A stretch of 64,000 nucleotides of DNA, taken from NCBI GenBank assembly GCA_036704825.1, contig JAUBSN010000041.1, positions 1-64,000 of the forward strand, written 5' to 3'. Positions 32,524-41,309 of the stretch are shown piece by piece; the first letter of the stretch is position 1, and each line of letters opens with the position of its first letter. A model generated the notes under the pieces. The model saw only the letters and a program-made list of their open reading frames with translations. It was not told the origin of the DNA and made no database searches. The DNA comes from Microcoleus sp036704825 (GTDB taxonomy: Bacteria > Cyanobacteriota > Cyanobacteriia > Cyanobacteriales > Microcoleaceae). A program made the position numbers and the translations under genes.

Positions 32524-34890
32524 ATGAAACTGCAAACCATTGGCTCGACCGTACTCTTCTCACTTCTAGCCGCGATCGGTGGCGGCGATTTTCCCTTCAT
32601 CCTTAGTGCTCAAGCCAAAATCTCTTCTCCTCAATTTTTGGGTCAGAACCATGCAGGCCGGAAAACGGAAGCTGACAGGTTGTTTCAGGAAGGGGAACAA
32701 CAGGCTCAGACGAGTCAATTTGAAGCAGCTATACAGTCTTTGCAACAGGCATTAAATATCTATCGGGAACTCAAAGACCGTTCGAGTGAGGCGAAAACTA
32801 TGAGCCGTCTTGGAAGTTCTTACGCTCTTCGAGGTGACTATGCCAAAGCGATTGAATTTTGTCAGCAAAGTTTAGCGATCGCCCGTGAAATTGCTGACCG
32901 CTCAACTGAGCAGCGGGCTCTCACTAATTTAGGCTCTGTTTACGGTGCTCTCGGCGAGTATGCTAAAGCGATTGAACATTATCAACAGAGTTTGGCGATC
33001 GCGCGCGAAACCTCTAATCCCTTAAATGAGGGAGGACTTTTAATCAATTTAGGAGTTATTTACGGTACTCTCGGTGACTACGCCAAAGCGATTGAATATT
33101 ATCAGCAGAGTTTAGCAATCATGCGGGAAATTTCTAGTAGCTATGGCGAAAGGCTGGCGCTGGGCAATCTTGGAGTCGCTTACCGCAATCTAGGAGACTT
33201 TGCTAAAGCGATTGAGTATGGTCAGCAGGCCTTAGCGATCGCGCGGCAAACCAAAGACCGCCAAGGAGAAGCAAGTGGGCTCGGGGATCTCGGAACGGCT
33301 TACAATTCTCTCAGTGACTATGCTAAAGCGATTCAATACCTCAAGCAGTCGTTAGCGATCGCGCGAGAAGTTTCCGATCGCCGCGGTGAAGTAATTGCTC
33401 TGGACAATCTAGGATTTGCACTCTACAAACAAGGCAATTTCCTAGCAACCGAGCAAACACTCTTTGAGGGAATCAATGTTCTTGAATCTCTGCGAGCTGG
33501 ATTAGATCGTAACAGTAAAGTGTCAATCCTAGACACCCAAGCTCACATCTACCAACTTTTACAACAAGTCCTTATTGCCCAGAAGAAAACTCAGGAAGGG
33601 TTAGAAATTGCTGAACGGGGAAGAGCCAGAGCTTTTGTAGAGTTATTAGCCGCTCGCCTTTCCCCTTCTCCCACTGCTCCAATCACCATCAACCCGCCCA
33701 ACATCCAGCAAATTCAACAAATTGCTAAAGAACAAAACGCCACCCTTGTCGAGTATTCAACTATCAGGAATGAAGCTCTCTATATTTGGGTAATCAAGCC
33801 CACTGGTGAAATTACTTTTCGCTCCGTTGACCTCGAATCCCTCAACATTAATCTAGGACAAGCTACGGAAAGCACGAGAGTCGCTGCTGCTACTGGCAGA
33901 GGAGTGAACGAACAAAATACCGCCTTTGCAGAAATGATTCGCGGCACTCGCGATGCTTTGGGCACATCAGAAAATAAACTCTCCAATCAACAAACAAAAA
34001 ATCGCCCCAACTCAACCCCTGCTAATTCCAAAACTGCCAACCCAAAATTACAACAACTTTATCAATTACTAATTGAACCGATTGCTGACCTTTTACCAAC
34101 CGATCCTAACGATGCCGTTATCTTTATTCCGCATCAATCCATCTTTTTAGTTCCCTTTGCTACCCTACAAAATATTCGAGGTCAATACCTCGTTGAAAAA
34201 CATACCATCGTCATTGCTCCCGCCATTCAAGTCTTGCAACTAACCCGCCAAGCTAGAAAAAAAGTCCGGCAAATTTCTCCCCAAAATATCCTGGTTGTCG
34301 GCAATCCCACCATGCCAAAAATCGGCAACCCCCCGCAGCAATTACTACCACTCCCAGGCAGCGAACAGGAAGCCCAAATCATTGCCAAACTTCTCAACAC
34401 TCAAGCACTGATCGGCCCTCAAGCCACGAAAACAGCTATTACTCAAAAAATGTCAAATGCTCGGATTATTCATCTAGCGACTCATGGTTTATTCAAGGAA
34501 GTTAAAAGGCAAGATATACCCGGAGCGATCGCCCTGGCTCCCTCGGGGAATGATGACGGCTGGCTCACTTCCAGCGAAATCTTAGATTTAAAATTAAATG
34601 CCGAATTAGTCGTTTTAAGTGCTTGCAATACAGGCAGAGGAAAACTAACGGGTGATGGTGTTATTGGCTTATCTCGCGCATTAATTACTGCCGGCGTTCC
34701 CAGTATCCTCACCTCTCTGTGGTCGGTTCCCGATGCTCCCACTGCTGAATTAATGGCAGAATTCTATCGCCAGTTGCAGCAAAATCCCAATAAAGCTCAA
34801 GCCTTGCGACAAGCAATGCTAATCACGATGAAAAAGCATCCTGAACCCAGAGATTGGGCTGCATTTACCCTGATTGGTGAAGCAGAGTAA
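32524..34890 (+). CDS. TPR-CHAT protein (caspase-like peptidase) with signal peptide
   Basis: 788 aa from ATG 32524, which has GGAGG 13 bp upstream; an earlier ATG at 32464 is less likely. A signal peptide (about 1-30, MKLQTIGSTVLFSLLAAIGG) is followed by six tetratricopeptide repeats of 40 residues (YAKAIEYYQQSLAIMREISS pattern, about 50-310). The C-terminal CHAT domain (about 480-788) keeps the His-Cys dyad: His in ARIIHLATHGLF (about 650) and Cys in LVVLSACNTGRGK (about 700), then SRALITAGVPSILTSLWSVP. In cyanobacteria such proteins are numerous, and some CHAT proteases act in cell-death or defence pathways. No gene for a partner effector is adjacent. Follows the histidine kinase by 400 bp. 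Confidence 0.92.
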   Translation: MKLQTIGSTVLFSLLAAIGGGDFPFILSAQAKISSPQFLGQNHAGRKTEADRLFQEGEQQAQTSQFEAAIQSLQQALNIYRELKDRSSEAKTMSRLGSSYALRGDYAKAIEFCQQSLAIAREIADRSTEQRALTNLGSVYGALGEYAKAIEHYQQSLAIARETSNPLNEGGLLINLGVIYGTLGDYAKAIEYYQQSLAIMREISSSYGERLALGNLGVAYRNLGDFAKAIEYGQQALAIARQTKDRQGEASGLGDLGTAYNSLSDYAKAIQYLKQSLAIAREVSDRRGEVIALDNLGFALYKQGNFLATEQTLFEGINVLESLRAGLDRNSKVSILDTQAHIYQLLQQVLIAQKKTQEGLEIAERGRARAFVELLAARLSPSPTAPITINPPNIQQIQQIAKEQNATLVEYSTIRNEALYIWVIKPTGEITFRSVDLESLNINLGQATESTRVAAATGRGVNEQNTAFAEMIRGTRDALGTSENKLSNQQTKNRPNSTPANSKTANPKLQQLYQLLIEPIADLLPTDPNDAVIFIPHQSIFLVPFATLQNIRGQYLVEKHTIVIAPAIQVLQLTRQARKKVRQISPQNILVVGNPTMPKIGNPPQQLLPLPGSEQEAQIIAKLLNTQALIGPQATKTAITQKMSNARIIHLATHGLFKEVKRQDIPGAIALAPSGNDDGWLTSSEILDLKLNAELVVLSACNTGRGKLTGDGVIGLSRALITAGVPSILTSLWSVPDAPTAELMAEFYRQLQQNPNKAQALRQAMLITMKKHPEPRDWAAFTLIGEAE

Positions 34891-34906
34891 TAGCTTTTAG
34901 CCTAGA

Positions 34907-35100
34907 TGCCGCACCTCAATTTTAATTATGCTAAGTAATACAAAAAATCTGAACTAATAATACGAAAATTCTGAGTTATTTGACGTTTTATTTGTTTGGT
35001 TTGCGTATAAATACTTAGTTCTTTCTGTTTTGGTGTTTGCCAAACTACCAAACAGGTGTAATAATTACATATTACATTGTGAAGTGCGGAATGTGGGTTT
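34907..35100. repeat. 190-bp repeat, copy A, beside toxin gene
   Basis: From CCGCACCTCAATTTTAATTA to GAAGTGCGGAATGTGGGTTT. Same order of sequence as copy B at 36081-36376: AAGTAATAC, TGACGTTTTATTTGTTT, TTTCTGTTTTGGTGTTTGCC, AGGTGTAATAATTA. Its ends are inverted (CCGCAC-TCAA and GTGCGG). Non-coding. Confidence 0.8.
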
Positions 35101-35549
35101 TAAGTGTTCTTTTTCTGGGTGGGATACACTTCATGCTTCGGGTCCCACCAAAGTAGCTCCATCACGCCTTGATTGAGTATGCCCCAGATTCTTTCGGTCG
35201 CAGATAAGCGTAAAGAAGTGAGTTCATCCAAATCATCGAGATTCATTTCGGTTAGTCGATCGCGGGCTAGTTTAGAGAGGTTATTAATTGGCACGGTATG
35301 ATTTTGTTTTTTACTGTCAACCAATATCTCACGCCATGTCATAGACTCAAAGTTACTGAGTTTCGTTTGAATCTCTTTGAGTTTTTCTCCATCAATGTTT
35401 TGCCAACCATAGTAAGAGGCGAGTTCCATTTTTGAAATTCGCCATGCTGGATTACGATTGTAATAATCTTGAGGATCTTCGCCGATTTTTGGTTGTTTTT
35501 GAGGATCTGGCTGGGCTTTGACTTTTGGCTGTTTTTTCTGCTTGGACAT
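35100..35549 (-). CDS. putative type II toxin (ParE-like toxin family)
   Basis: 149 aa. N-terminal 30 residues are Lys/Pro/Gln rich and disordered. Then comes WQNIDGEKLKEIQTKLSNFE, followed by SMTWREILVDSKKQNHTVPI. The end ERIWGILNQGVMELLWWDPK plus HEVYP fits a ParE-like toxin family (PF15781 type: SLRLS..ERIWGI....LLWWDP.H.I/VYP). The likely action is on RNA or ribosomes, but this is unproven. It starts 11 bp after the antitoxin-like gene and shares its transcript. The TAA stop lies at the inner edge of repeat copy A. Confidence 0.75.
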   Translation of the reverse strand: MSKQKKQPKVKAQPDPQKQPKIGEDPQDYYNRNPAWRISKMELASYYGWQNIDGEKLKEIQTKLSNFESMTWREILVDSKKQNHTVPINNLSKLARDRLTEMNLDDLDELTSLRLSATERIWGILNQGVMELLWWDPKHEVYPTQKKNT

Positions 35550-35560
35550 GAGGGACAGGA

Positions 35561-35986
35561 TTACAGGCTGCTGTAGTATTCTGCCATTGCAGCGAGTGTA
35601 ATTTCCTGATTTCCGCGCTGTGTGGCTGCGAGTCCTTTTCTGGCACCGATCCAGGGTTCTTCTTGATGGGTCAAGTCACTCAGCCACTGGGAAGTCCGAT
35701 CGCCGTAGAATTCCAGGACTTTATCAATAGTTTCTTTTTGGATCGGGGTGAGATTTTCGGGATTACCTGCGATCGCTGAGACGATAAATTGCCCTTTGTG
35801 GTGCTGGTAGAGGTCTGGAATAACAGGCCCGTTTGCCCATGCTTCTACGGTTTCAGGAAACAGGGGGGCATCATCCCAGACTAATGACCATGCCTGAGCG
35901 TAGTACAAAAGCTTCTGAAGTTTCATCGCGGGGAGTTCGCCTTTTTTGGCGAGAATATAAGCTGCAACGTCTTGTACAGTTGTCAT
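35561..35986 (-). CDS. Panacea/SocA-like (DUF4065) antitoxin
   Basis: 141 aa from ATG 35986 (MTTVQDVAAYILAKKGELPA), preceded by GGAGGTAATTAGC; an in-frame start at 36046 lacks such a site. The core MKLQKLLYYAQAWSLVWDDA, then EAWANGPVIPDLYQHHKGQF, is the Panacea/SocA/GepA domain. This domain neutralises many unrelated toxins when placed in toxin-antitoxin pairs. It precedes the toxin, as usual for antitoxins, and the operon is probably autoregulated from the 35990-36070 region. Confidence 0.88.
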   Translation of the reverse strand: MTTVQDVAAYILAKKGELPAMKLQKLLYYAQAWSLVWDDAPLFPETVEAWANGPVIPDLYQHHKGQFIVSAIAGNPENLTPIQKETIDKVLEFYGDRTSQWLSDLTHQEEPWIGARKGLAATQRGNQEITLAAMAEYYSSL

Positions 35987-36080
35987 GCTAATTACCTCCG
36001 TTTTAATTGTTGCACTGAAACTTTTCTTAATTCTATTATAGTCCATAAATATCGATATTTGGCGCTCATCTTGGAACCCA

Positions 36081-36376
36081 CATTCCGCACGTCAATTTTT
36101 AGTATGCCAAGTAATACGCAAATTATGAGCAAGTAATACGCAAATTATGAGTTATTGGACGTTTTATTTGTTTTGTTTGCATAAGCTGTTCTACATTTAA
36201 ACTGTGTGTCAAAAATCAATAAAAATCTTGTGGGACGGGCTTCTCGCCTGTCCCGAATTTCCAATTTAAATGCGTAACAGCTTATAAATATTTAGTTTTT
36301 CTGTTTTGGTGTTTGCCATACTACCAAGCAGGTGTAATAATTAGATATTACATTTTGAAGCGCGGGATGTGGGTTT
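36081..36376. repeat. 190-bp repeat, copy B, upstream of antitoxin, with nested element
   Basis: Same sequence as copy A in the same orientation, from CATTCCGCACGTCAATTTTT to GAAGCGCGGGATGTGGGTTT. It is interrupted by a 105-bp nested element. Without the insert it is 191 bp against 194 bp for A. Its left end with flank, AACCCACATTCCGCAC (36075-36090), is the exact inverse of GTGCGGAATGTGGGTT (35084-35099) at the right end of A. Confidence 0.8.
36181..36285. mobile_element. MITE with ATAAGCTGTT ends, nested in copy B
   Basis: ATAAGCTGTTCTACATTTAA at the left and AAATGCGTAACAGCTTAT at the right give inverted ends of about 24 bp. Copy A shows uninterrupted TTTGCGTATAAATA where this element sits. 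A relative of 130 bp lies at 51075-51204. Inside is GGGACGGGCTTCTCGCCTGTCCC, a hairpin. Confidence 0.8.
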
Positions 36377-36430
36377 TAGGATTTCTGCAAGTGCCACATA
36401 GAGTAGGCGGTAAGCTAAATCCTTCAGGAC

Positions 36431-36562
36431 TTATATCAATTCCGGTTGCACCAGAAACACGATCTAGAGGACACGGCGCCGTGCCCTTGGACTACCTGGA
36501 TTAATAGTAGCTACACGGCAGTGCCGTGTCCTCGGTATCATTCCGATACAACCGGAAACCAT
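36431..36562. repeat. palindromic repeat with CCGGTTG ends and GACACGGC cores
   Basis: TTCCGGTTGCACC at about 36439 and ATACAACCGGAA at about 36546 are inverted ends. Inside are GGACACGGCGCCGTGCCC and ACACGGCAGTGCCGTGTCC, two perfect small palindromes. It lies in the gap before the pentapeptide gene's 3' end and may act as terminator. Confidence 0.65.
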
Positions 36563-36566
36563 ATTA

Positions 36567-37562
36567 CTACCCGTGCATTTCTCCATTCGGCATAATTGTA
36601 CCGCGCCACAGAGCAGCCGTTAAATTAGCAGTGCTCAAATCTGCCCTAATCAAAGTTGTGCGGTGCAAAATTGCCTCCCGCAAATCTGTTCTAGCCAGGT
36701 AAGCATCAGTCATATCAGCTTCACTCAAATTTGCCTGATTCAAGTTAGCTCGACTCAAATCCGCCCTCACCAAATTAGCTCGGCTCAAGTCAGCCATAAT
36801 TAAATTAGCATTGCTCAACTTAACATCAGTCATAAATGCACCGCGCAAGTTAGCACCAGCCAATTCAGCATCAAGTAACACAGCTCTTTCCAACTTAGCA
36901 TTAGCCATTACAGCCCAGGAAAAATTTGTTTCTACCAAAGTTGCTTCAGTCAAAAATATGCCATCTAAAATAGCTTCGCTCAAATTCGCCTGAGTCAGAT
37001 TTGCTTCTCCCAGAAATGCTTCAGTCAAATTAGCGTGACTGAGATTAGCTTTAGTCAAATCTGCACCATGCAAATTGACGCCCCGCAAATCTGCACCTTG
37101 TAAATTAGCACCCCGCAAATTTGCACCCTCAAAAATCCGCAGCTCCTTCCGCAAATTTGCACCCCGCAAGCACGCACCCCGCAAATCTGCACCTTGCAAA
37201 TTCACACCTCGCATATCTGCATCGCTCAAATTTGCATCAATAAAAACTGCCAAAGAAATGTTGGCTTTGCGAAAGTCTGCACCTTGCAAAGTCGCTCCGT
37301 GGAAGTCTGCATCGGACAAATTGGCTCCGCTCAAGTTTGCTTGATTTAAGTTAGCACCGCACAGCTTTGCATTAGTTAAATTTGCGCGCTGAAGGTTAAT
37401 TCTGCTCAGGTACGACATCGCTAAGTTTGCACCCCAGAGGTCAGCACTGCTTAAATTGACGCCAATTAAATCGGCACCGCTCAGGTATACCCCTCTGAGA
37501 TTCATACCTTGAAAATCTAGTTCTCCTGATGTATATCGCCTTAAAATTTCGCTGGCATTCAT
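36567..37562 (-). CDS. pentapeptide-repeat protein
   Basis: 331 aa, almost wholly A(D/N)LxX pentapeptides from residue 16 to 325 (LRGVYLSGADLIGVNLSSAD and on). This predicts a right-handed quadrilateral beta-helix of about 15 coils. There is one irregular spot, LRKELRIFEGANLRG near residue 145, which breaks the phase. No signal peptide or membrane segment. Such proteins are abundant in cyanobacteria and mostly of unknown function. The long complementary frames on the other strand are artefacts of the repeat. Confidence 0.93.
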   Translation of the reverse strand: MNASEILRRYTSGELDFQGMNLRGVYLSGADLIGVNLSSADLWGANLAMSYLSRINLQRANLTNAKLCGANLNQANLSGANLSDADFHGATLQGADFRKANISLAVFIDANLSDADMRGVNLQGADLRGACLRGANLRKELRIFEGANLRGANLQGADLRGVNLHGADLTKANLSHANLTEAFLGEANLTQANLSEAILDGIFLTEATLVETNFSWAVMANAKLERAVLLDAELAGANLRGAFMTDVKLSNANLIMADLSRANLVRADLSRANLNQANLSEADMTDAYLARTDLREAILHRTTLIRADLSTANLTAALWRGTIMPNGEMHG

Positions 37563-37630
37563 ATTTGTTTTTGTTGTTAATTAGGTACAATCTGCTATTT
37601 CTAGACTGCTTAAATTTCCGTTCGCGCAGG

Positions 37631-37737
37631 CGGACTTAGTTTTTGTAGCCCCAGACTTGAGTCTAAGAAATTTGATGAAATTTCTTGAATTTCAGTTGAC
37701 GCCAGCGGACTTAGTTGGTGTTACTCCAGACTTGAGT
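37631..37737. repeat. two direct copies of GCGGACTTAGTT...ACTTGAGT
   Basis: GCGGACTTAGTTTTTGTAGC plus CCCAGACTTGAGT at about 37629-37661 recurs as GCGGACTTAGTTGGTGTTAC plus TCCAGACTTGAGT at about 37697-37732. Intergenic repeat between pentapeptide and the 563-aa gene, with no coding content. Confidence 0.6.
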
Positions 37738-37744
37738 GGAGAAT

Positions 37745-39436
37745 TTAATGAGTTTTATTGACAAATTCTTGAGTCCACAAGACTGTTTTGCTACCTAACT
37801 GTCGCCCGTGAATTTTCACGTGAGTAAGATATTTTGATTTTAAAGTACACAGTTTTTTGTGAATGTATGTAGCTGTAGGCTGTTGGTTTGGTACTTCAGC
37901 AGACTCCAGAATCACATGGAGCCAACCGTCTTTAAATCCCGCTGTAGCAGCAATTCCTTTAGGCTGTAGCAATTGATTGATCAATTGGGCGATCGCCTTT
38001 GGTTTGCCTTGCTTTGCCATTTCCAGAAGCTGATACTGATTTGCTTTATGGCTAGAGTGTTCCGGCGGTATTTCGGAAATCTTGTCTGTCACATTTTCGG
38101 TTATTGCCAAAGGAGATGTTCCGCTTTCTTTTGACTCCAACTCGATCAAAATTTCCAGCAATTTATCGGTAAACTTCTGAACTTTTCCTAGATAGTCTCT
38201 GAGATTTTTATATTTCCAGTACAAACGCTCCTCTGCACTTCCCGTAGAAAATTTTCCGTTCAAAGCAGCTTCTAACTGGGTGAATATATTTTCTATTTGC
38301 GCTGTGGCGGAGTTAGCACTTTGACTGACTAATTCTGTCATTTCTTCTTCCAATTCCAACTTGCGTTTGATGGAATCGCTAATATTTATAATAACAGGCT
38401 CTGCCGGTTCTAAAATTTCGATAATAGTTGGCATTTCTGTTGCTGGGAATGTTTCTACCATTTCCTGTCTGAAATCGGTAGCATAATTATTGCTGGTTTC
38501 GGGTTCTTTAAACTGTACATTTTCTGCCGTGTCCGGGACTAAGTAACTCTTTTGGGGGTCGTAATGATAGTGAGCTGGAGCAGCTTGAAGGATGTGAGTA
38601 ATTTCGCCTGGATCGAAATAATCGTTGCGCCTGTCCGCCAGCTCGTTCTCTTCATAAACACTGTTGTTTAAATGTGTCTGATCGTAATTTTCGCTAGCCG
38701 AAGATTCGGCTTCACGGGATTCTTCCTGTTGCATTTTTGCGTAACAAGGATTCATCGCTTTGATGATTACGCTCGCAGCTTGGTCGTTTTCATCTCTGTT
38801 GTCGAGATTGCTAGCAGTTCTGTACAACTGAGATTCCAGTTCGGCTAGGCTGCCACAGACGTTAAACAGTTGTCGCAGCAGAGTGTCAAGTTCTTGAGTT
38901 TTCAATAGCAGCCAGTCGCGATCGCTAAAAGTAAACTGGTGATAAAGAGTAGAAAAAATTAGGATTTTCGCCCTCAGCGGATTTGTTTGCTGCAAAATTT
39001 TTTGTCTGACATCAAATAAAGTGCCGAGGTTTCTTGCCCTTTCTTCGCTGTTGGGTACTTCCGAACTAAAATGCTCTTCAAATGCGGGAGCTTCCTGACC
39101 GGCAAAACTAGATATATTTGCTTCTAATTTGGTGAAATCTTCAAATTCATACAGCCTGCTAAGTTGACAGACTATGAGGTCTGTTACTAAAGCATACTCG
39201 GTTTTTTTATTAACCTTAGAAACTATACTATTTAAAACAGCTTCAATATCTTCTAACCTGCTGTATTTGGCGCACAGTTCTTCAATTAAAATCCTTACAT
39301 CGGCGCTGGCTAGTTTTGCCGGGTCATTTTCCCAGAACTCTTTACAAGCAAAAAATATTATTTTTTTAATGCGCGAGAGATTTACGTCTTGTTCTAATTC
39401 GCGAACAACTTCATCTAAAATAGATAAAGCTTTCAT
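37745..39436 (-). CDS. large cyanobacterial hypothetical protein
   Basis: 563 aa from ATG 39436, which has GGGAGGAAAACT just upstream; a longer frame to 39466 lacks such a site. No membrane segments. The N-terminal 220 residues are helical (MKALSILDEVVRELEQDVNL). The middle is acidic and low-complexity. Residues about 470-560 form a compact domain: LLEMAKQGKPKAIAQLINQL, LQPKGIAATAGFKDGWLHVI and VKIHGRQLG. I have seen this C-terminal pattern (small domain acting on 'LxxxGxPxAIAxLxNxxLxPxGI') in other cyanobacterial proteins of unknown role. No function assigned. Confidence 0.8.
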   Translation of the reverse strand: MKALSILDEVVRELEQDVNLSRIKKIIFFACKEFWENDPAKLASADVRILIEELCAKYSRLEDIEAVLNSIVSKVNKKTEYALVTDLIVCQLSRLYEFEDFTKLEANISSFAGQEAPAFEEHFSSEVPNSEERARNLGTLFDVRQKILQQTNPLRAKILIFSTLYHQFTFSDRDWLLLKTQELDTLLRQLFNVCGSLAELESQLYRTASNLDNRDENDQAASVIIKAMNPCYAKMQQEESREAESSASENYDQTHLNNSVYEENELADRRNDYFDPGEITHILQAAPAHYHYDPQKSYLVPDTAENVQFKEPETSNNYATDFRQEMVETFPATEMPTIIEILEPAEPVIINISDSIKRKLELEEEMTELVSQSANSATAQIENIFTQLEAALNGKFSTGSAEERLYWKYKNLRDYLGKVQKFTDKLLEILIELESKESGTSPLAITENVTDKISEIPPEHSSHKANQYQLLEMAKQGKPKAIAQLINQLLQPKGIAATAGFKDGWLHVILESAEVPNQQPTATYIHKKLCTLKSKYLTHVKIHGRQLGSKTVLWTQEFVNKTH

Positions 39437-39506
39437 AGTTTTCCTCCCATAAAAATACCCTGTCAACAGTCAGCAAGAAATAATACAATTATACCACATT
39501 TGATAA

Positions 39507-41006
39507 ATGCAAGACTTTGAGGCGATCGTAATTGGCAGCGGTATTGGCGGCTTAGTCGCCGGCTCGATGCTAGCTCGTTACGGCAAGCGGGTGCTCGTCT
39601 GCGAGAGCCACACCATAGCGGGCGGGGCAGCTCACAGCTTTTCGCGCCGGGGATTTCACTTTGATTCGGGGCCTTCTTTTTATTGCGGTTTGACTGACCC
39701 CCGGTCGTTCAATCCTTTGCGGCAAGTTTTTGATGTTTTGGAGGAATCGATCGCGGCAATTTCCTACGATCCGCTGGGGCACTACCATTTTCCCGAGGGA
39801 AGTTTGCCGGTGTATGCTGATGCGAGAAGTTACTTAGATGCTGTAGCTAAGTTCGCACCGGAAGGTGCTGGAGAATTGCAGCAATTCCAACAAAATTTAT
39901 TAGTTTTGTATGAAGCTTTGCGTGGAATTCCGGCTTTAGCGCTGAGATCCGACTGGCAGTTGATACCTGTTTTGCTGTCTCGGTACTCGCCTGCTTTGCT
40001 GAAGCTGTTACCGCTAGTAGGTGCGATCGCGGGTTCAGCAGGTTCCTTGATGGATCGGGACGTGCGCGACCCTTGGGTGCGGCGTTTGATAGATTTGGAG
40101 TGCTTTTTGCTGTCGGGTTTGAAAGCGCGCGGAACTGTCGCGCCGGAAATAGCTTTTATGATTGGCGAACGATCGCGCTGTGCGATCGAATATCCTGTAG
40201 GTGGCAGCGGTGCGATCGTCGATGCTTTAGTCAGAGGTTTGCAGCGCTGGGGAGGAAAGTTGCGTCTGGGAACTCCGGTCGAGCAAATATTAGTTGAAGC
40301 GGGTAAAACCAGCGGCGTTCGCTTGCAAAATGGCGAAATTATCCGCGCCCCAATTGTCATTTCAAATGCCACAATCTGGGATACTTATACAAAATTACTG
40401 CGACCTGAAGATTTGCCGGAAAGCTACCGAAAAAACGCTTTGTCGGTGCCAGCAGTAGACAGTTTCATGCACCTGCATTTAGGAATTAAAGCCGAAGGAC
40501 TCGAAGGTTTGACCGGCCACCACGTCGTCGTTCGCGACAGCAAGATTGACATTACAGTACCCGGAAATACTTGCATGATTTCGATTCCTACAGTGTGGGA
40601 TGCAACTCTCGCGCCGCCCGGACATCACGCCGTTCACGCTTATACATTGGAACCTTACGAAGGTTGGGAATATGGCGAATTGTATGCCCAGAAAAAGCAA
40701 GAGCGATCGCAATCTCTGTTTCAAGCTTTAGAAAAAATTATACCGGATTTGCGATCGCGGATAGTCTTAGAGTCGATCGGCACACCGCTAACCCACGCCC
40801 GATTTTTGCGCCGATATCAAGGAACTTACGGGCCTGCTATCGCCGCCGGCAAAGGCACATTTCCCGGCCCGCAAACACCCGTCAAAGGCTTGTATCGGGT
40901 GGGAGACAGCACCATGCCGGGAATTGGCGTCCCCGCCGTCGCAGCATCGGGTATTTTGTGCGCCAATACCCTGGTAAATTCCGATGTAACAGCACAATTT
41001 CTGTAA
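39507..41006 (+). CDS. FAD-dependent oxidoreductase of the carotenoid isomerase / phytoene desaturase family
   Basis: 499 aa. N-terminal dinucleotide-binding fold IVIGSGIGGLVAGSMLARYG at about 6-25, then VCESHTIAGGAAHSFSRRGF and FDSGPSFY. The C-terminal FAD motif GLYRVGDSTMPGIGVPAVAA precedes the end. The pattern fits the CrtISO-like/all-trans-retinol saturase-like branch, acting on carotenoids or other polyenes at the membrane. Substrate is unknown; it could be CrtISO itself or a paralogue. Divergent from the 563-aa gene with a 70-bp gap. An ABA4-like gene, also linked to carotenoid biology in plants, lies 1.5 kb downstream. Confidence 0.85.
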   Translation: MQDFEAIVIGSGIGGLVAGSMLARYGKRVLVCESHTIAGGAAHSFSRRGFHFDSGPSFYCGLTDPRSFNPLRQVFDVLEESIAAISYDPLGHYHFPEGSLPVYADARSYLDAVAKFAPEGAGELQQFQQNLLVLYEALRGIPALALRSDWQLIPVLLSRYSPALLKLLPLVGAIAGSAGSLMDRDVRDPWVRRLIDLECFLLSGLKARGTVAPEIAFMIGERSRCAIEYPVGGSGAIVDALVRGLQRWGGKLRLGTPVEQILVEAGKTSGVRLQNGEIIRAPIVISNATIWDTYTKLLRPEDLPESYRKNALSVPAVDSFMHLHLGIKAEGLEGLTGHHVVVRDSKIDITVPGNTCMISIPTVWDATLAPPGHHAVHAYTLEPYEGWEYGELYAQKKQERSQSLFQALEKIIPDLRSRIVLESIGTPLTHARFLRRYQGTYGPAIAAGKGTFPGPQTPVKGLYRVGDSTMPGIGVPAVAASGILCANTLVNSDVTAQFL

Positions 41007-41128
41007 ATGGGTAGAGGAAAAGGGCGGGTTTTGCCAAAGATATTTTCGGCAACTCAAAAAATAACTCTATCCGCCCTCTCGTAACCCGTAAACTGCTTGC
41101 TGGGGCGCTGATGAGTGATAAAAACTGA

Positions 41129-41224
41129 TTATCCACCAGCGGCAAAAGTGCCCATAATTGCGATCGACAAAGCCAAACCTGGCAACAGCAGCAATCCTAA
41201 CATCAAAGCATCGTGTCCGCTCAT
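41129..41224 (-). CDS. 31-aa single-pass membrane protein
   Basis: ATG 41224 follows ATCAGGAGAAAGTG, a strong ribosome-binding site. The product begins MSGHDALMLGLLLLPGLALS and ends IAIMGTFAAGG. It is one hydrophobic helix with a short N-terminus. The size and form resemble small subunits of thylakoid complexes, but the sequence matches none that I know (not PsaM, PsbX, PetG, PetL, PetM or PetN). Confidence 0.6.
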   Translation of the reverse strand: MSGHDALMLGLLLLPGLALSIAIMGTFAAGG

Positions 41225-41309
41225 CACTTTCTCCTGATATTGACCTTTGACATTATACTCTATAAACCGCCATCTTGCCTCGACCTTAATAATTATTTAA
41301 AACCTTTAA

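Noticed and set aside
36811..37344. Lys/Ala/Pro-rich plus-strand frames over the pentapeptide gene
   Set aside because: Artefacts of reading a periodic gene on the opposite strand.
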